In this document: positions 9,730 to 18,940 of the stretch, in pieces | How positions within the stretch are numbered: the stretch's first letter is position 1 | How the letters are laid out: each line of letters begins with the position of its first letter | Assembly: GCF_900142715.1 (NCBI RefSeq) | Contig: NZ_FRBX01000008.1 | Location: 1 to 64,000, forward strand | Reading direction: 5' to 3' | Origin: Flavobacterium pectinovorum | GTDB lineage: Bacteria > Bacteroidota > Bacteroidia > Flavobacteriales > Flavobacteriaceae | Length of the DNA: 64,000 nt | Notes under the pieces: generated by a model | Seen by the model: only the letters and a program-made list of their open reading frames with translations | Told to the model about the DNA's origin: nothing | Databases searched by the model: none | Translations under genes and position numbers: made by a program

Positions 9730-10542
9730 ATGAAAAATTACTTTTTCTTAACCGCCTTTGCGGCGCTTTTACTAGCTGCATGTGCGACAAATCCTGTAAC
9801 AGGAAAATCAACTCTTAACTTTGTATCAAACAGCGAGTTATTTCCAACTTCATTTCAACAGTACAATGCTTTTATTTCAGAAAATAAAGTTATTACAGGA
9901 ACTGCAGATGCTAAAAGAGTAGATCTTGTGGGCAGTAAAATTAAAGCTGCTGCAGAAAGATACTTAACTTTTTTAGGACAAACGCAATATTTAAAAGATT
10001 ACCGTTGGGAATACAAATTGGTAGAAAACAAAGAAGTAAATGCCTGGTGTTTACCAGGAGGTAAAATCGTGGTTTATTCAGGAATTTTGCCAATCACTCA
10101 GGATGAATCAGGTTTGGCAACTGTTATGGGGCATGAAGTTTCTCACGCATTGGCTAATCACGGAGCACAAAGAATGAGTGCAGCACAATTGCAGCAAATT
10201 GGAGGAGTTGCTTTAGACGCTGCAACAAGCGGTAAATCTGAGTCAACAAGAGCCATATTTTCGCAAGCTTACGGAGTTGGTTCTGAAGTAGGAGTAATGC
10301 TTCCATTTAGCAGAAGCAATGAAAGTGAAGCCGACAAAATTGGTTTGACACTTATGGCAATTGCAGGTTACAATCCCGATGATTCAATTGCATTTTGGAG
10401 CAGAATGTCGGCTAAATCTGGCGGATCGGGAACTCCTGAATTTATGAGTACACACCCTTCTGACGCAACAAGAATTGCAAATTTAAAAGCATTAATTCCT
10501 GATGCAAGGGCGACAGCTGCAAAAGTTGGTGTTATCAGATAA
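9730..10542 (+). CDS. M48-family metalloprotease lipoprotein
   Basis: This 270 aa protein has a lipobox LAAC with lipidated C18 and a TNPVTGK segment typical of this family just after it. The zinc site is HEVSHALANHG (H135, E136, H139), with the third ligand in the ESEADKIGL motif. This matches M48 (Ste24-like) periplasmic proteases such as LoiP and BepA, which handle misfolded outer-membrane proteins. The TPR domain of BepA is absent, so it is closer to the short LoiP type. It is likely an inner-face outer-membrane lipoprotein involved in envelope quality control. It is transcribed alone and followed by a good terminator. Confidence 0.9.
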   Translation: MKNYFFLTAFAALLLAACATNPVTGKSTLNFVSNSELFPTSFQQYNAFISENKVITGTADAKRVDLVGSKIKAAAERYLTFLGQTQYLKDYRWEYKLVENKEVNAWCLPGGKIVVYSGILPITQDESGLATVMGHEVSHALANHGAQRMSAAQLQQIGGVALDAATSGKSESTRAIFSQAYGVGSEVGVMLPFSRSNESEADKIGLTLMAIAGYNPDDSIAFWSRMSAKSGGSGTPEFMSTHPSDATRIANLKALIPDARATAAKVGVIR

Positions 10543-10572
10543 AACAAGATTATCTATATCAAAAAAATATAT

Positions 10573-10604
10573 AAAGCTATTCTTTTAGAGTAGCTTTTTT
10601 TTTT
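10573..10604 (+). terminator. Terminator of the M48 protease gene
   Basis: AAAGCTATTC and GAGTAGCTTT form a 10-bp stem with one G-T pair and a 5-base loop, followed by a run of T residues. It lies about 30 bases after the stop codon. Confidence 0.8.
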
Positions 10605-10721
10605 GTACTTATCATTAAGTCAATTAATTGCGATTAAATAATAATTTATTAATGTACGATTTATGAATATTATATCCAATTATAGAAAAAAAGAAATAAT
10701 TTAGCAACCAAATTCATAAAT

Positions 10722-12047
10722 ATGGCAGATTTAAACAAAGGAGATAAAAAATTATTAAATGCATGGGCTTTTTACGATTGGGCAAATTCAGTTTATCCAT
10801 TGGTTATTTCATCGGCCGTTTTTCCAATTTTTTACGAAGCATTATTTTCAGACAAAGATCATTATATAGATGTTTTCGGAATGAATCTTAAAAATTCTGC
10901 TTTAATAAGTTTTATAACTGCTGCAGCATTTTTGGTTGTTGCTTTTATTTCGCCATTATTATCTGGTATTGCTGATTATGTGGGGAATAAAAAAACTTTT
11001 ATGAAATTCTTTTGCTATATGGGCGCTTTGTCCTGTATGGGTTTATATTGGTTTAACCTTGAAAACATATACATTGGCTTACTTTTTTACTTTTTGGGAT
11101 TGATTGGTTTTTGGGGAAGTTTGGTTTTTTATAATTCTTACCTGCCTGATATTGCTTTTCCTGAACAGCAAGATAAACTAAGTGCCAAAGGATATTCTTT
11201 AGGATATATAGGAAGCGTTATTTTAATGATTGTTAATCTTGCGATGATCATGAAACCGAAAATTTTTGGCATAACAGGGACTGAAGGCGAAGCTGCTATG
11301 AAAGCGATGCGCTACTCATTTTTAATGGTTGGAATTTGGTGGATTGGCTTTAGTCAATATACTTATTATTATTTACCAAAAGGAAATAAAAAAGAAGATC
11401 AAAAAGTAAATAAAGATGTAATCTTTAATGGTTTTAAAGAATTAAAAAAAGTATGGAAATTACTGGAAGAAAACATCTCCTTAAAAAGATATTTGAGCAG
11501 TTATTTTGTTTACAGTATGGCTGTACAGACCGTTATGATTGCAGCAACCTACTTTGGTGCTCAGGAAATTGATTGGCCATCTCAGGCTGATAGCACAAAA
11601 GGTTTAATTATTTGTATTTTATTAATACAGTTAGTAGCTGTTATTGGAGCCGTTCTAACTTCTAAAGCTTCTGCAAAATATGGTAATATTCCAACCCTAA
11701 TTGTAATAAATTCTATTTGGGTAATTTTTTGTGTTATTGTTTATTTTATCTGGCTGCCAATACATTTTTATGCGATGGCTACATTGGCAGGATTTGTAAT
11801 GGGAGGAGTTCAGGCCTTATCACGATCTACTTATTCTAAATTATTGCCGGAATCTGATGATACAGCATCTTTTTTTAGTTTTTATGATGTTGCCGAAAAA
11901 ATAGGAATCGTAATTGGAATGTGTGTTTACGGCGCAATTGATCAAATTACCGGAAGCCCCAGATATGCAATTGTAGTATTAGGCGTATTTTTTACAGTAG
12001 GTATTTTATTATTACGAAGAGTGCCAAAAAAAGGCGTTTTAAATTAA
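10722..12047 (+). CDS. MFS transporter of the UMF1 (Atg22-like) family
   Basis: This 441 aa protein has about 11-12 hydrophobic segments. The opening NAWAFYDWANSVYPLVISS is a hallmark of the UMF1/Atg22-like subgroup of the major facilitator superfamily. A large cytoplasmic loop (GNKKEDQKVNKDV) splits the two halves, and GGVQALSRSTYSKLLPE near TM10 is another family signature. Bacterial members have no firmly known substrate; the yeast relative exports amino acids from the vacuole. It is monocistronic and faces the minus-strand sigma operon across a bidirectional terminator. Confidence 0.88.
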   Translation: MADLNKGDKKLLNAWAFYDWANSVYPLVISSAVFPIFYEALFSDKDHYIDVFGMNLKNSALISFITAAAFLVVAFISPLLSGIADYVGNKKTFMKFFCYMGALSCMGLYWFNLENIYIGLLFYFLGLIGFWGSLVFYNSYLPDIAFPEQQDKLSAKGYSLGYIGSVILMIVNLAMIMKPKIFGITGTEGEAAMKAMRYSFLMVGIWWIGFSQYTYYYLPKGNKKEDQKVNKDVIFNGFKELKKVWKLLEENISLKRYLSSYFVYSMAVQTVMIAATYFGAQEIDWPSQADSTKGLIICILLIQLVAVIGAVLTSKASAKYGNIPTLIVINSIWVIFCVIVYFIWLPIHFYAMATLAGFVMGGVQALSRSTYSKLLPESDDTASFFSFYDVAEKIGIVIGMCVYGAIDQITGSPRYAIVVLGVFFTVGILLLRRVPKKGVLN

Positions 12048-12092
12048 TAAAACACCTGACTTAGTTTTGTTATTTAAGTAGAAAATTTATAG

Positions 12093-12176
12093 AAAAAGCT
12101 CAATACTAAAAAGGATGATTTTGTTCGTTTTAAAACGGATTGATGATTGTAATATATTTAGTATTGAGCTTTTTTT
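12093..12176. terminator. Bidirectional terminator between convergent genes
   Basis: AAAAAGCTCAATACTAAA and TTTAGTATTGAGCTTTTTTT pair perfectly across a 46-base loop. The arms carry A and T runs on both strands, so it can stop transcription from the MFS gene (plus) and from the DUF2807 gene (minus). Confidence 0.78.
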
Positions 12177-12179
12177 GAA

Positions 12180-12899
12180 TTAACCTTTTGTAATATTTCC
12201 TGATCCGGAAACTTTTACGTCACGTTTTTCAGGGTTTCCAAAATATTTAATATTTCCTGAACCTGCAACTCTGGCAGTTAAACTTCCTTCGCAGTTTACA
12301 GTACTGTTTCCAGAACCTGAAACATTGGCTTCAACAGTTTTTGATTTTAAATCTGAAGCATTTACATTTCCTGATCCCGCAAGTTTCGAAGTAAATTTAT
12401 CTGCAGAACCTTTTAGAGTAACATCTCCGGAACCGCTTAAATTCAATTGAAAATCATTAGAATTGACATTCAAATTAAAGTTTCCTGAACCTGATAATTT
12501 TGCTGCAAAAGTGTCGCTTTTAATTTGATCTTTTGTTCTAACATCTCCCGAGCCGGCCAGACTTATAGCAGAAATTTTTTCAAACGGAACTGTAATTTCA
12601 ATTTTAGAAGTTGGTCGGATATTGACCATTTTATCAACATAAATCTTTAAAGTATTATCTTCAACTTCAACTTTGATAACAGATAATAAATTTTCTTCTC
12701 CTTTAAGTATAATTTTTCCTTCTTTCCCCGCTACAAGATTTACATCAAAAGAACCACCAATTTTTATAGCGTCATAATCTCCTGTAGTTTTTGTTTCTGT
12801 AACCACTTTGCCATTTCCTTTTATTTTTGATGATTGTGCATTTGCAATGAACCCCATTAAAAATGCGCCGCAAACTAATAATTGAATTGATTTTTTCAT
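12180..12899 (-). CDS. Head GIN domain (DUF2807) secreted protein
   Basis: This 239 aa protein has a signal peptide to about residue 22 (MGFIANAQ). The mature part is a right-handed beta-solenoid-like series in which short turns SGSGD/AGSGN recur about every 20 residues, at least eight times, the mark of DUF2807 (putative auto-transporter adhesin, head GIN). Such proteins are exported and often predicted to be surface or periplasmic scaffolds. It is the last gene of a four-gene operon with an ECF sigma factor and a related beta-repeat protein 15 bases upstream. There is no C-terminal anchor or T9SS signal. The function is not known. Confidence 0.85.
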   Translation of the reverse strand: MKKSIQLLVCGAFLMGFIANAQSSKIKGNGKVVTETKTTGDYDAIKIGGSFDVNLVAGKEGKIILKGEENLLSVIKVEVEDNTLKIYVDKMVNIRPTSKIEITVPFEKISAISLAGSGDVRTKDQIKSDTFAAKLSGSGNFNLNVNSNDFQLNLSGSGDVTLKGSADKFTSKLAGSGNVNASDLKSKTVEANVSGSGNSTVNCEGSLTARVAGSGNIKYFGNPEKRDVKVSGSGNITKG

Positions 12900-12914
12900 T
12901 GTTTTGATTTTTGA

Positions 12915-13976
12915 TTATTGTTTTTTGATTAATGATACACTGCCGTAATTTGAATTGACGACTACTTTATTTTGACCTTTTTTCTTGTTGAAACCACTTA
13001 TTCTTTTACTGGTGCTTTTACTTTCAGTAACAGAAACATCCAGAGAATTATCGCTTTTGATATTTCCGTATCTCGTATTAATATCAAAATCAAAAGAGTA
13101 ATTAGTGTCATACCCCAAGGCTACATCAGAATAAGTTGAGTTAATGTTGACATTATTTGCCTTATCTGTTATTGTTGATATATTTATTTTGCTGTAATTG
13201 GTATCCAGATTGACACTATTTGAAATTTCGGCAATATTAACCGTCAGATAATTTCCAGATCCTGAGAATGAATTTATCTTTTGAAACCTAAAGTTCCCGT
13301 AATTACAATCGTATTTTATATTTTGTCCTTCGGAAATAACCAAATCTGTATAATTTGTATCTAAATTTAAATTACCCGAATCAACGATTTTCAAACCAGA
13401 ATAACGAGCTTCAATAGTTCCGTTTTTGATATAGTCAATAGTTGAGTTTTGGCAATATTCAATATGAATACGATTATTGGATCCGTTTAGCTTTCCTAAA
13501 TTAACTTTACCGTATTTGCACGAAATATCAGTTGTAGATTCTAAACTCAGAATTGTAATATTACCGTACTTATTATCCAGCTTTACAGTTCCGTTTTTCG
13601 GAATTTTAATTACATAATTGATTTCAAAGCTATTGCTGCTTCCACCACTTTTTATAGAAGAATTTCCAAGTTTGGTAATCGCAGAAACCAATCCTTTTAA
13701 GGCAGTTATATCAATATCAATACTATTTAATCTTTCATTTACCCAGTTTTCATTTCCTCCCGTTACTTTTATAGTAATATCAAGATCAATTTTATCTTCA
13801 TCCCAGGTACTTACAGTAATGTTTCCGTATTTATTTTCGATATCGATTCCTGCATTAGAATTTACGATATATGTTTTTTTGATATTTTTTTGTTTTGAAA
13901 TTACCGTATCATCATTTGAAAACCCTAAAAAAGGAAGCAAGATGAATAAAATAAGTATGTTATAATGTTTTTTCAT
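12915..13976 (-). CDS. Secreted beta-repeat protein, DUF4097-like
   Basis: This 353 aa protein has a signal peptide of about 20 residues (LLPFLGFSN). The mature sequence is made of repeated short strands with recurring phrases such as NKYGNITV, NKYGNITIL, CKYGKVNLG, DTNYTDLVI, DTNYSKINI and TRYGNIKSD, forming a beta-solenoid of the DUF4097 kind. The start overlaps the end of the upstream putative anti-sigma gene by 17 bases, so the two are probably co-translated. Together with the DUF2807 gene it forms a pair of exported solenoids under one sigma factor. A structural or sensing role is an inference. Confidence 0.75.
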   Translation of the reverse strand: MKKHYNILILFILLPFLGFSNDDTVISKQKNIKKTYIVNSNAGIDIENKYGNITVSTWDEDKIDLDITIKVTGGNENWVNERLNSIDIDITALKGLVSAITKLGNSSIKSGGSSNSFEINYVIKIPKNGTVKLDNKYGNITILSLESTTDISCKYGKVNLGKLNGSNNRIHIEYCQNSTIDYIKNGTIEARYSGLKIVDSGNLNLDTNYTDLVISEGQNIKYDCNYGNFRFQKINSFSGSGNYLTVNIAEISNSVNLDTNYSKINISTITDKANNVNINSTYSDVALGYDTNYSFDFDINTRYGNIKSDNSLDVSVTESKSTSKRISGFNKKKGQNKVVVNSNYGSVSLIKKQ

Positions 13977-14496
13977 GAGTTGTGTTTTTTAAATTTTCAT
14001 TTTCTTCGATACGCTGCAAAACCGTCTGTAAAAAGGAGATTCTGGTTTGCAGATTGCTAATCATCGCATAAATGATTTGTTTGTTTTCACCGTTTTTCTG
14101 AACTTCTTTTATGATTTTTTCATAATCAGCATCAAAAACTTTCATTTGTTTTAAAGCATCATTTATGATTTGTTCATTTTCAGGAGAACTCTTTTCTTTT
14201 AATTTAACAAGTTCATTTTCGATTAAAATATTAAAAATAGAATCTGTGCGTTTGGTTTCCTGCGATGCAAATTTGAATTCTTTTGGTTTTTCGTTATTGT
14301 TATACAAAACAGAAATCCCTAATAATAAAGCTATCGAAGCCGCAATGGCCCAACCGGCATAATTTTTTTTCTGTGGCTGTTTTTTATTCAATTTATTCAA
14401 AAAATCTACCTGATGATCAGAACTCATTTCGTGAACATCCCATTGATTCTCCAATTTTTTAAATAACTCGTCTAAATTGTCATTTTCCTTTTTCAT
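13960..14496 (-). CDS. Single-pass membrane protein, putative anti-sigma factor
   Basis: This 178 aa protein has a charged cytoplasmic N-terminus of about 46 residues, one TM helix (GWAIAASIALLLGISVLY, about 48-65) and a mostly helical, charged periplasmic part rich in Lys and Glu. No zinc-binding HxxxCxxC is visible, so it is not a classical ZAS anti-sigma factor. The role is inferred from context: its ATG overlaps the stop of the ECF sigma gene by 4 bases (ATGA), the usual arrangement for a sigma/anti-sigma pair. In related flavobacterial operons this position is often annotated simply as hypothetical. Confidence 0.7.
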   Translation of the reverse strand: MKKENDNLDELFKKLENQWDVHEMSSDHQVDFLNKLNKKQPQKKNYAGWAIAASIALLLGISVLYNNNEKPKEFKFASQETKRTDSIFNILIENELVKLKEKSSPENEQIINDALKQMKVFDADYEKIIKEVQKNGENKQIIYAMISNLQTRISFLQTVLQRIEENENLKNTTHEKTL

Positions 14497-15047
14497 ATAT
14501 CCTCTAATTTTTTTCGTAAATTTTCTTTAGCTCTGCTTAACGTAGTTCTGCAATTTGCATAACTAATGTTTAAGATTTCACTAATCTCTTCCTGATCATA
14601 ACCTTCAATGTAAAAAAGCGTCAAAACCATTCGATAATTATCTTTTAAACCTGAAATAGCATCTAAAACTTGTTTCACTTTAAGTGAATTTAAATCGATA
14701 TTTTCAGAAAAAAAATCATCATTTTCTTCTATTTTATAAAGTGTTTTGTTCAGGTCATCCATTTGGAAAGCATTATTTTTTTTATAAAAATCAATACTAT
14801 AATTAATAATGATTTTTTTAAGCCAGGCTCCAAATGCAACTTCTTGTTTATAATCGTTAATTTTTGTAAAAGCTTTCAGGAAACCTTCCTGCATGACGTC
14901 TTGTGCAAAATGTTCGTCTTTTACAATTCTGTAAGCTACATTGTACATAGCTTTACAGTAACGATTGTAAATTTCAAATTGCGCCTTTTGATTATTTAAT
15001 TTGCAAAGCGCAATTAATTCTTCGATATTTTGATTAGTTATATTCAA
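14493..15047 (-). CDS. ECF-type RNA polymerase sigma-70 factor
   Basis: This is a 184 aa ECF sigma factor. Region 2 is at about 25-90 (MYNVAYRIVKDEHFAQDVMQ, FGAWLKKIIINYSIDFYKK) and region 4 at about 125-180 (LKDNYRMVLTLFYIEGYDQ, ISEILNISYANCRTTLSRAK). It heads a minus-strand operon of sigma, one-TM protein, DUF4097-like and DUF2807 proteins. It most likely responds to an envelope condition sensed through the membrane protein and controls this operon and other loci. It is divergent from a lipoprotein gene across a 254-base AT-rich spacer. Confidence 0.93.
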   Translation of the reverse strand: MNITNQNIEELIALCKLNNQKAQFEIYNRYCKAMYNVAYRIVKDEHFAQDVMQEGFLKAFTKINDYKQEVAFGAWLKKIIINYSIDFYKKNNAFQMDDLNKTLYKIEENDDFFSENIDLNSLKVKQVLDAISGLKDNYRMVLTLFYIEGYDQEEISEILNISYANCRTTLSRAKENLRKKLEDI

Positions 15048-15270
15048 GTAATGGTTGCTAGTTTTTTATAATGACTTTGCTTTTTTTGGTTTGTTACAGT
15101 TTTGATTATTTTTTTAAAATTATTTTAAGTCTATTTCGATAGTAGTTCTTAAAACATACTTTATTTTTATAAGGATTAAGTTTAAAATACTGAAATATAA
15201 TGTATTACGAAATTGTTTGTTTTGAAGAATTAGTTTGTTAAAAAAATGCTAAAAAAATCGTTTTTTATGT

Positions 15271-15278
15271 TAATTTTG
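15271..15278 (+). promoter_or_regulatory. Possible -7 element upstream of the lipoprotein gene
   Basis: TAATTTTG fits the Bacteroidota -7 consensus TAnnTTTG and lies 23 bases upstream of the ATG at 15302. No clear TTG is found at the expected -33 distance, so the promoter call is weak. Confidence 0.4.
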
Positions 15279-15301
15279 GAGCACTAAAAACAAATTTAAC
15301 C

Positions 15302-15994
15302 ATGAGAAAAATTAAAAGTATTGCTTTATTGGCATTATTGATGTCAAGTTCGTTATTTATTTCTTGTTCGAATGATTCGGATAATGAAAATACTGCAGAA
15401 GCTTCAACAGGAGATTATTGGCCTACAGCAGTTAATAATCAATGGGTTCTGGATCAGAATGGAACAGAAAGTACAATGAAAATTATTAGTTCAGAAAAAG
15501 TAAATGACGACACTTACTTTAAATTCAATCAGTTTTCACTTGCTCAGGATGGAGGAGAAGGAAGCGCTACTGCTGCCATCAAAAAAGTTAAAGGAGATTA
15601 TTACATTAAAATTGCTGACGTAATATACAATGCAAATGGTATTACAGGTAAAACAACTGGTTATGAATTCATTTTCTTTAAAGATTATTTAGAAGTAAAT
15701 AAAACCTGGACAGGAAGTTATACACAAGAAACTTCATTTGATTTCCCGGGTGTTCCTGTAATAAAATTAAATGTTAACTATACAGGTACAATTTTAGAAA
15801 AAGGTGCAACAGCAACAGTTAATAGTGTTTCATATAAGGATGTAATTAAATTTAAATTTCTTATGGAAACAAAAATGGAAGGACAAACCGCAAGTTCTGT
15901 AACTGTAGACTATTGGGTTGCCAAAGATGTTGGTATAATTAAAATGACTTCTGGAAGTACAGTAAGCGTATTAGTTTCTTATTCTTTAAAATAA
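15302..15994 (+). CDS. Lipoprotein of unknown function
   Basis: This 230 aa protein has a type II signal peptide; the lipobox FISC places the lipidated Cys at C22, followed by the acidic linker SNDSDNENTAEAS. Acidic residues right after the Cys are typical of the export signal that sends Bacteroidota lipoproteins to the cell surface. The rest looks like an all-beta domain with no motif I recognise (starting DYWPTAVNNQWVLDQNG). A pattern of this sort is common in flavobacterial secreted proteins named hypothetical. It is monocistronic with its own terminator and is divergent from the ECF sigma operon, so it may be under that sigma factor, but no shared box was found. Confidence 0.75.
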   Translation: MRKIKSIALLALLMSSSLFISCSNDSDNENTAEASTGDYWPTAVNNQWVLDQNGTESTMKIISSEKVNDDTYFKFNQFSLAQDGGEGSATAAIKKVKGDYYIKIADVIYNANGITGKTTGYEFIFFKDYLEVNKTWTGSYTQETSFDFPGVPVIKLNVNYTGTILEKGATATVNSVSYKDVIKFKFLMETKMEGQTASSVTVDYWVAKDVGIIKMTSGSTVSVLVSYSLK

Positions 15995-16013
15995 TAAAGA
16001 ACCATAATAAAAC

Positions 16014-16043
16014 AAAAACCCGAAATTACTTTCGGGTTTTTTT
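16014..16043 (+). terminator. Terminator of the lipoprotein gene
   Basis: AACCCGAAA and TTTCGGGTT form a perfect stem with the loop TTAC, followed by a run of T. It lies 20 bases after the stop codon. Confidence 0.85.
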
Positions 16044-16249
16044 ATATCCAGGATTTTATAAAAGATAAATAAGGAAGAAAAGATAAATTTCAAAACTGAC
16101 TATTTTGCATTTGGCACAATGATTGTCTATTTTTATGGCCTACGTTGTAAACGAAACACTTATTATACTTTTAACAAAAACTGTTGTATTTAAGGTTAAC
16201 TTTGCAGTTAGAATTTAACTTTTAATGACAAAACGACTTATATAATATT

Positions 16250-18703
16250 ATGTCAAATCATAAAATACTTACTATTGACAATCTGTCACTTCAAGAATTT
16301 GATTCAGAAGCAGAATTAATTCCATTATTAACTCCGGAAGACGAAGAGGAAATGAACAATGAAGAACTTCCGCTTTCGTTACCAATTTTACCTTTACGTA
16401 ATACCGTTTTATTTCCGGGTGTCGTTATTCCGATTTCTGCAGGAAGAGATAAATCAATAAAATTAATTAATGATGCAAATGCCGGTGGAAAAATCATTGG
16501 AGTTGTTTCTCAAATTAATGAAGAAGACGAAGATCCATCAAAAGATGATATTCATAAAATAGGAACTGTAGCCAGAATTCTACGCGTTTTGAAAATGCCT
16601 GACGGAAATGTTACGGTTATTTTACAAGGAAAAAAACGCTTTGAAATTGACCAGGTTGTTTCAGAAGAACCTTATTTGACAGCAACTATTAAAGAAGTTG
16701 AAGAAAAACGTCCTGAAGAAAACGACAGTGAATTTACGGCTATTCTAGATTCTGTAAAAGAGTTGGCCATTCAAATTATAAAAGAAAGTCCAAACATTCC
16801 TTCAGAAGCAACTTTTGCGATTAAAAACATTGAAAGCCAATCGTTTTTAATCAATTTTGTTTCTTCAAACATGAATTTATCGGTAAAAGAAAAGCAAGAT
16901 TTATTATCGATAAACGGCTTAAAAGAACGCGCGCTTGAAACTTTGCGTTACATGAATGTTGAGCTGCAAAAATTAGAATTGAAGAATGACATTCAGTCAA
17001 AAGTTCGTTTTGATTTAGATCAGCAGCAACGTGAGTATTTCCTTCATCAGCAAATGAAAACCATTCAGGAAGAATTGGGAGGCGTTTCGCAGGAAGAAGA
17101 AATGGACGAAATGGGACTGAAAGCGAAAACCAAAAAGTGGGATGAAAAAACGCAAAAACACTTCGAAAAAGAATTGTCTAAAATGCGTAGAATGAATCCG
17201 CAATCGCCGGATTTTGGTATTCAAAGAAATTATCTTGAGTTATTTTTAGAATTGCCATGGGGCGAATATTCTAAAGATAAATTTGATTTGAAATTTGCTC
17301 AGAAAATATTAGATAAAGATCATTTCGGACTTGAAGAAGTGAAGAAAAGAATGATCGAACATTTGGCTGTATTGAAACTTCGTAACGATATGAAATCGCC
17401 AATTATTTGTTTAACAGGACCTCCGGGAGTTGGTAAAACTTCTATTGGTCGTTCTGTTGCCGAAGCTTTAGGACGTGAATATGTTCGTATTTCCTTGGGT
17501 GGTTTACGTGACGAAGCAGAAATTCGCGGACACAGAAAAACCTATATTGGCGCCATGCCAGGTCGAATCATACAAAGTTTGAAAAAAGCCGGAACATCAA
17601 ATCCTGTTTTTATTTTAGATGAAATAGATAAATTATCAAGTGGAAATAGCGGCGATCCGTCTTCAGCTTTATTGGAAGTTTTAGATCCGGAACAAAACAA
17701 TGCTTTTTATGATAATTTCCTTGAAATGGGTTATGATTTATCTAAAGTTATGTTTATTGCCACTTCAAACAATATGTCGGCGATTCAGCCAGCATTGCGT
17801 GACAGAATGGAAGTAATTAAAATGTCAGGTTATACAATTGAAGAAAAAGTTGAAATAGCAAAAAGACATTTATTTCCAAAACAATTAGAAGCACACGGAT
17901 TAACTTCGAAAGATTTGACAATTGGAAAAAAACAATTAGAGAAAATCGTAGAAGGTTATACACGTGAATCTGGTGTACGTAATCTGGAAACAAAAATTGC
18001 TCAGGTTATCCGTAACGCAGCAAAAGCTGTTGCTATGGAAGAGGAGTACAACAAAAAAGTTACAGATGAAGATATTGTAACTGTTTTGGGTGTACCAAGA
18101 TTAGAGCGTGATAAATATGAAAATAATGATGTTGCCGGAGTTGTTACAGGTCTTGCCTGGACAAGTGTTGGCGGTGATATTTTATTTATAGAATCTTTAA
18201 TTTCTGAAGGAAAAGGTGCTTTAACAATTACCGGAAACTTAGGAAATGTAATGAAAGAATCTGCAACAATTGCTTTGGAATATATTAAAGCAAATGCTAA
18301 AAAACTTGGCTTAGGTGTAGAATTATTTCAAAAATATAATATCCATTTACACGTTCCCGAAGGTGCAACGCCTAAAGACGGACCAAGTGCCGGTATTGCA
18401 ATGTTAACGTCATTGGTTTCATTATTGACACAAAAGAAAGTGAAGAAGAGTCTTGCCATGACAGGAGAAATTACACTTCGTGGAAAAGTTTTACCTGTTG
18501 GCGGAATCAAAGAAAAAATCTTAGCTGCAAAAAGAGCAGGTATTAAAGAAATCATTTTATGTCACGAAAACAAAAGTGATATCGATGAAATTAAAGCCGA
18601 ATATCTAGAAGGTTTGACTTTTCATTATGTAAAAGAAATGAGCGAAGTTCTGGCTTTGGCTTTGACGGATCAAAATGCTAAAAATGCTAAAACATTGAAA
18701 TAA
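16250..18703 (+). CDS. lon: ATP-dependent Lon protease
   Basis: This 817 aa cytoplasmic AAA+ serine protease degrades misfolded and regulatory proteins. Domains in order are a LonN substrate-binding domain (LPILPLRNTVLFPGVVIPI, about 43-240), a coiled-coil linker (QQQREYFLHQQMKTIQEELG), an AAA+ module with Walker A GPPGVGKT (G390-T397) and Walker B FILDEIDKL, and a C-terminal S16 protease domain. The catalytic dyad is S713 (PKDGPSAGIAM) and K756 (GGIKEK). The length is normal for LonA. An acidic N-terminal extension of about 40 residues (LTPEDEEEMNNEE) is seen in many Bacteroidota Lon proteins. A TAACTTTG at 16197-16204 could be a -7 element. Confidence 0.97.
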   Translation: MSNHKILTIDNLSLQEFDSEAELIPLLTPEDEEEMNNEELPLSLPILPLRNTVLFPGVVIPISAGRDKSIKLINDANAGGKIIGVVSQINEEDEDPSKDDIHKIGTVARILRVLKMPDGNVTVILQGKKRFEIDQVVSEEPYLTATIKEVEEKRPEENDSEFTAILDSVKELAIQIIKESPNIPSEATFAIKNIESQSFLINFVSSNMNLSVKEKQDLLSINGLKERALETLRYMNVELQKLELKNDIQSKVRFDLDQQQREYFLHQQMKTIQEELGGVSQEEEMDEMGLKAKTKKWDEKTQKHFEKELSKMRRMNPQSPDFGIQRNYLELFLELPWGEYSKDKFDLKFAQKILDKDHFGLEEVKKRMIEHLAVLKLRNDMKSPIICLTGPPGVGKTSIGRSVAEALGREYVRISLGGLRDEAEIRGHRKTYIGAMPGRIIQSLKKAGTSNPVFILDEIDKLSSGNSGDPSSALLEVLDPEQNNAFYDNFLEMGYDLSKVMFIATSNNMSAIQPALRDRMEVIKMSGYTIEEKVEIAKRHLFPKQLEAHGLTSKDLTIGKKQLEKIVEGYTRESGVRNLETKIAQVIRNAAKAVAMEEEYNKKVTDEDIVTVLGVPRLERDKYENNDVAGVVTGLAWTSVGGDILFIESLISEGKGALTITGNLGNVMKESATIALEYIKANAKKLGLGVELFQKYNIHLHVPEGATPKDGPSAGIAMLTSLVSLLTQKKVKKSLAMTGEITLRGKVLPVGGIKEKILAAKRAGIKEIILCHENKSDIDEIKAEYLEGLTFHYVKEMSEVLALALTDQNAKNAKTLK

Positions 18704-18726
18704 AAAATTTCAATTGTAAATTCCAT

Positions 18727-18742
18727 CCCGATAGCTATCGGG
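18727..18742. repeat. Palindrome CCCGATAGCTATCGGG
   Basis: This is a perfect 16-base palindrome just after lon, embedded in short AATTCC repeats. Related CCCGAAGCnTCGGG hairpins occur at 25497 and 48455. It could act as the lon terminator or be a short mobile repeat. Confidence 0.7.
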
Positions 18743-18787
18743 ATTAAAAATTCCAAATTCCAAACTTTACTTAAAGATTGGGATTTG

Positions 18788-18803
18788 TTTTTTTTTTTTT
18801 TTT
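18788..18803 (+). repeat. Homopolymer of 16 T
   Basis: A run of 16 thymines lies between lon and porQ, about 137 bases upstream of the porQ ATG. Runs of this length slip during replication and sequencing, so the true length may vary. Confidence 0.8.
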
Positions 18804-18940
18804 GAATTCAATTCAATTGGAATTTGGAATTTAATTTTTGGTGTTTTTTTCAATTGGAATTTCATATAAAATTATTTTATAAGTTATATAATTTTATCTT
18901 TGTCTTTGCGTTATTCCCATATAGGAACGCCAAAAAAAAT

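Noticed and set aside
18824..18940. N-terminal extension of porQ by 39 residues
   Set aside because: It would put 39 residues in front of a good signal peptide. The ATG at 18941 is preferred.
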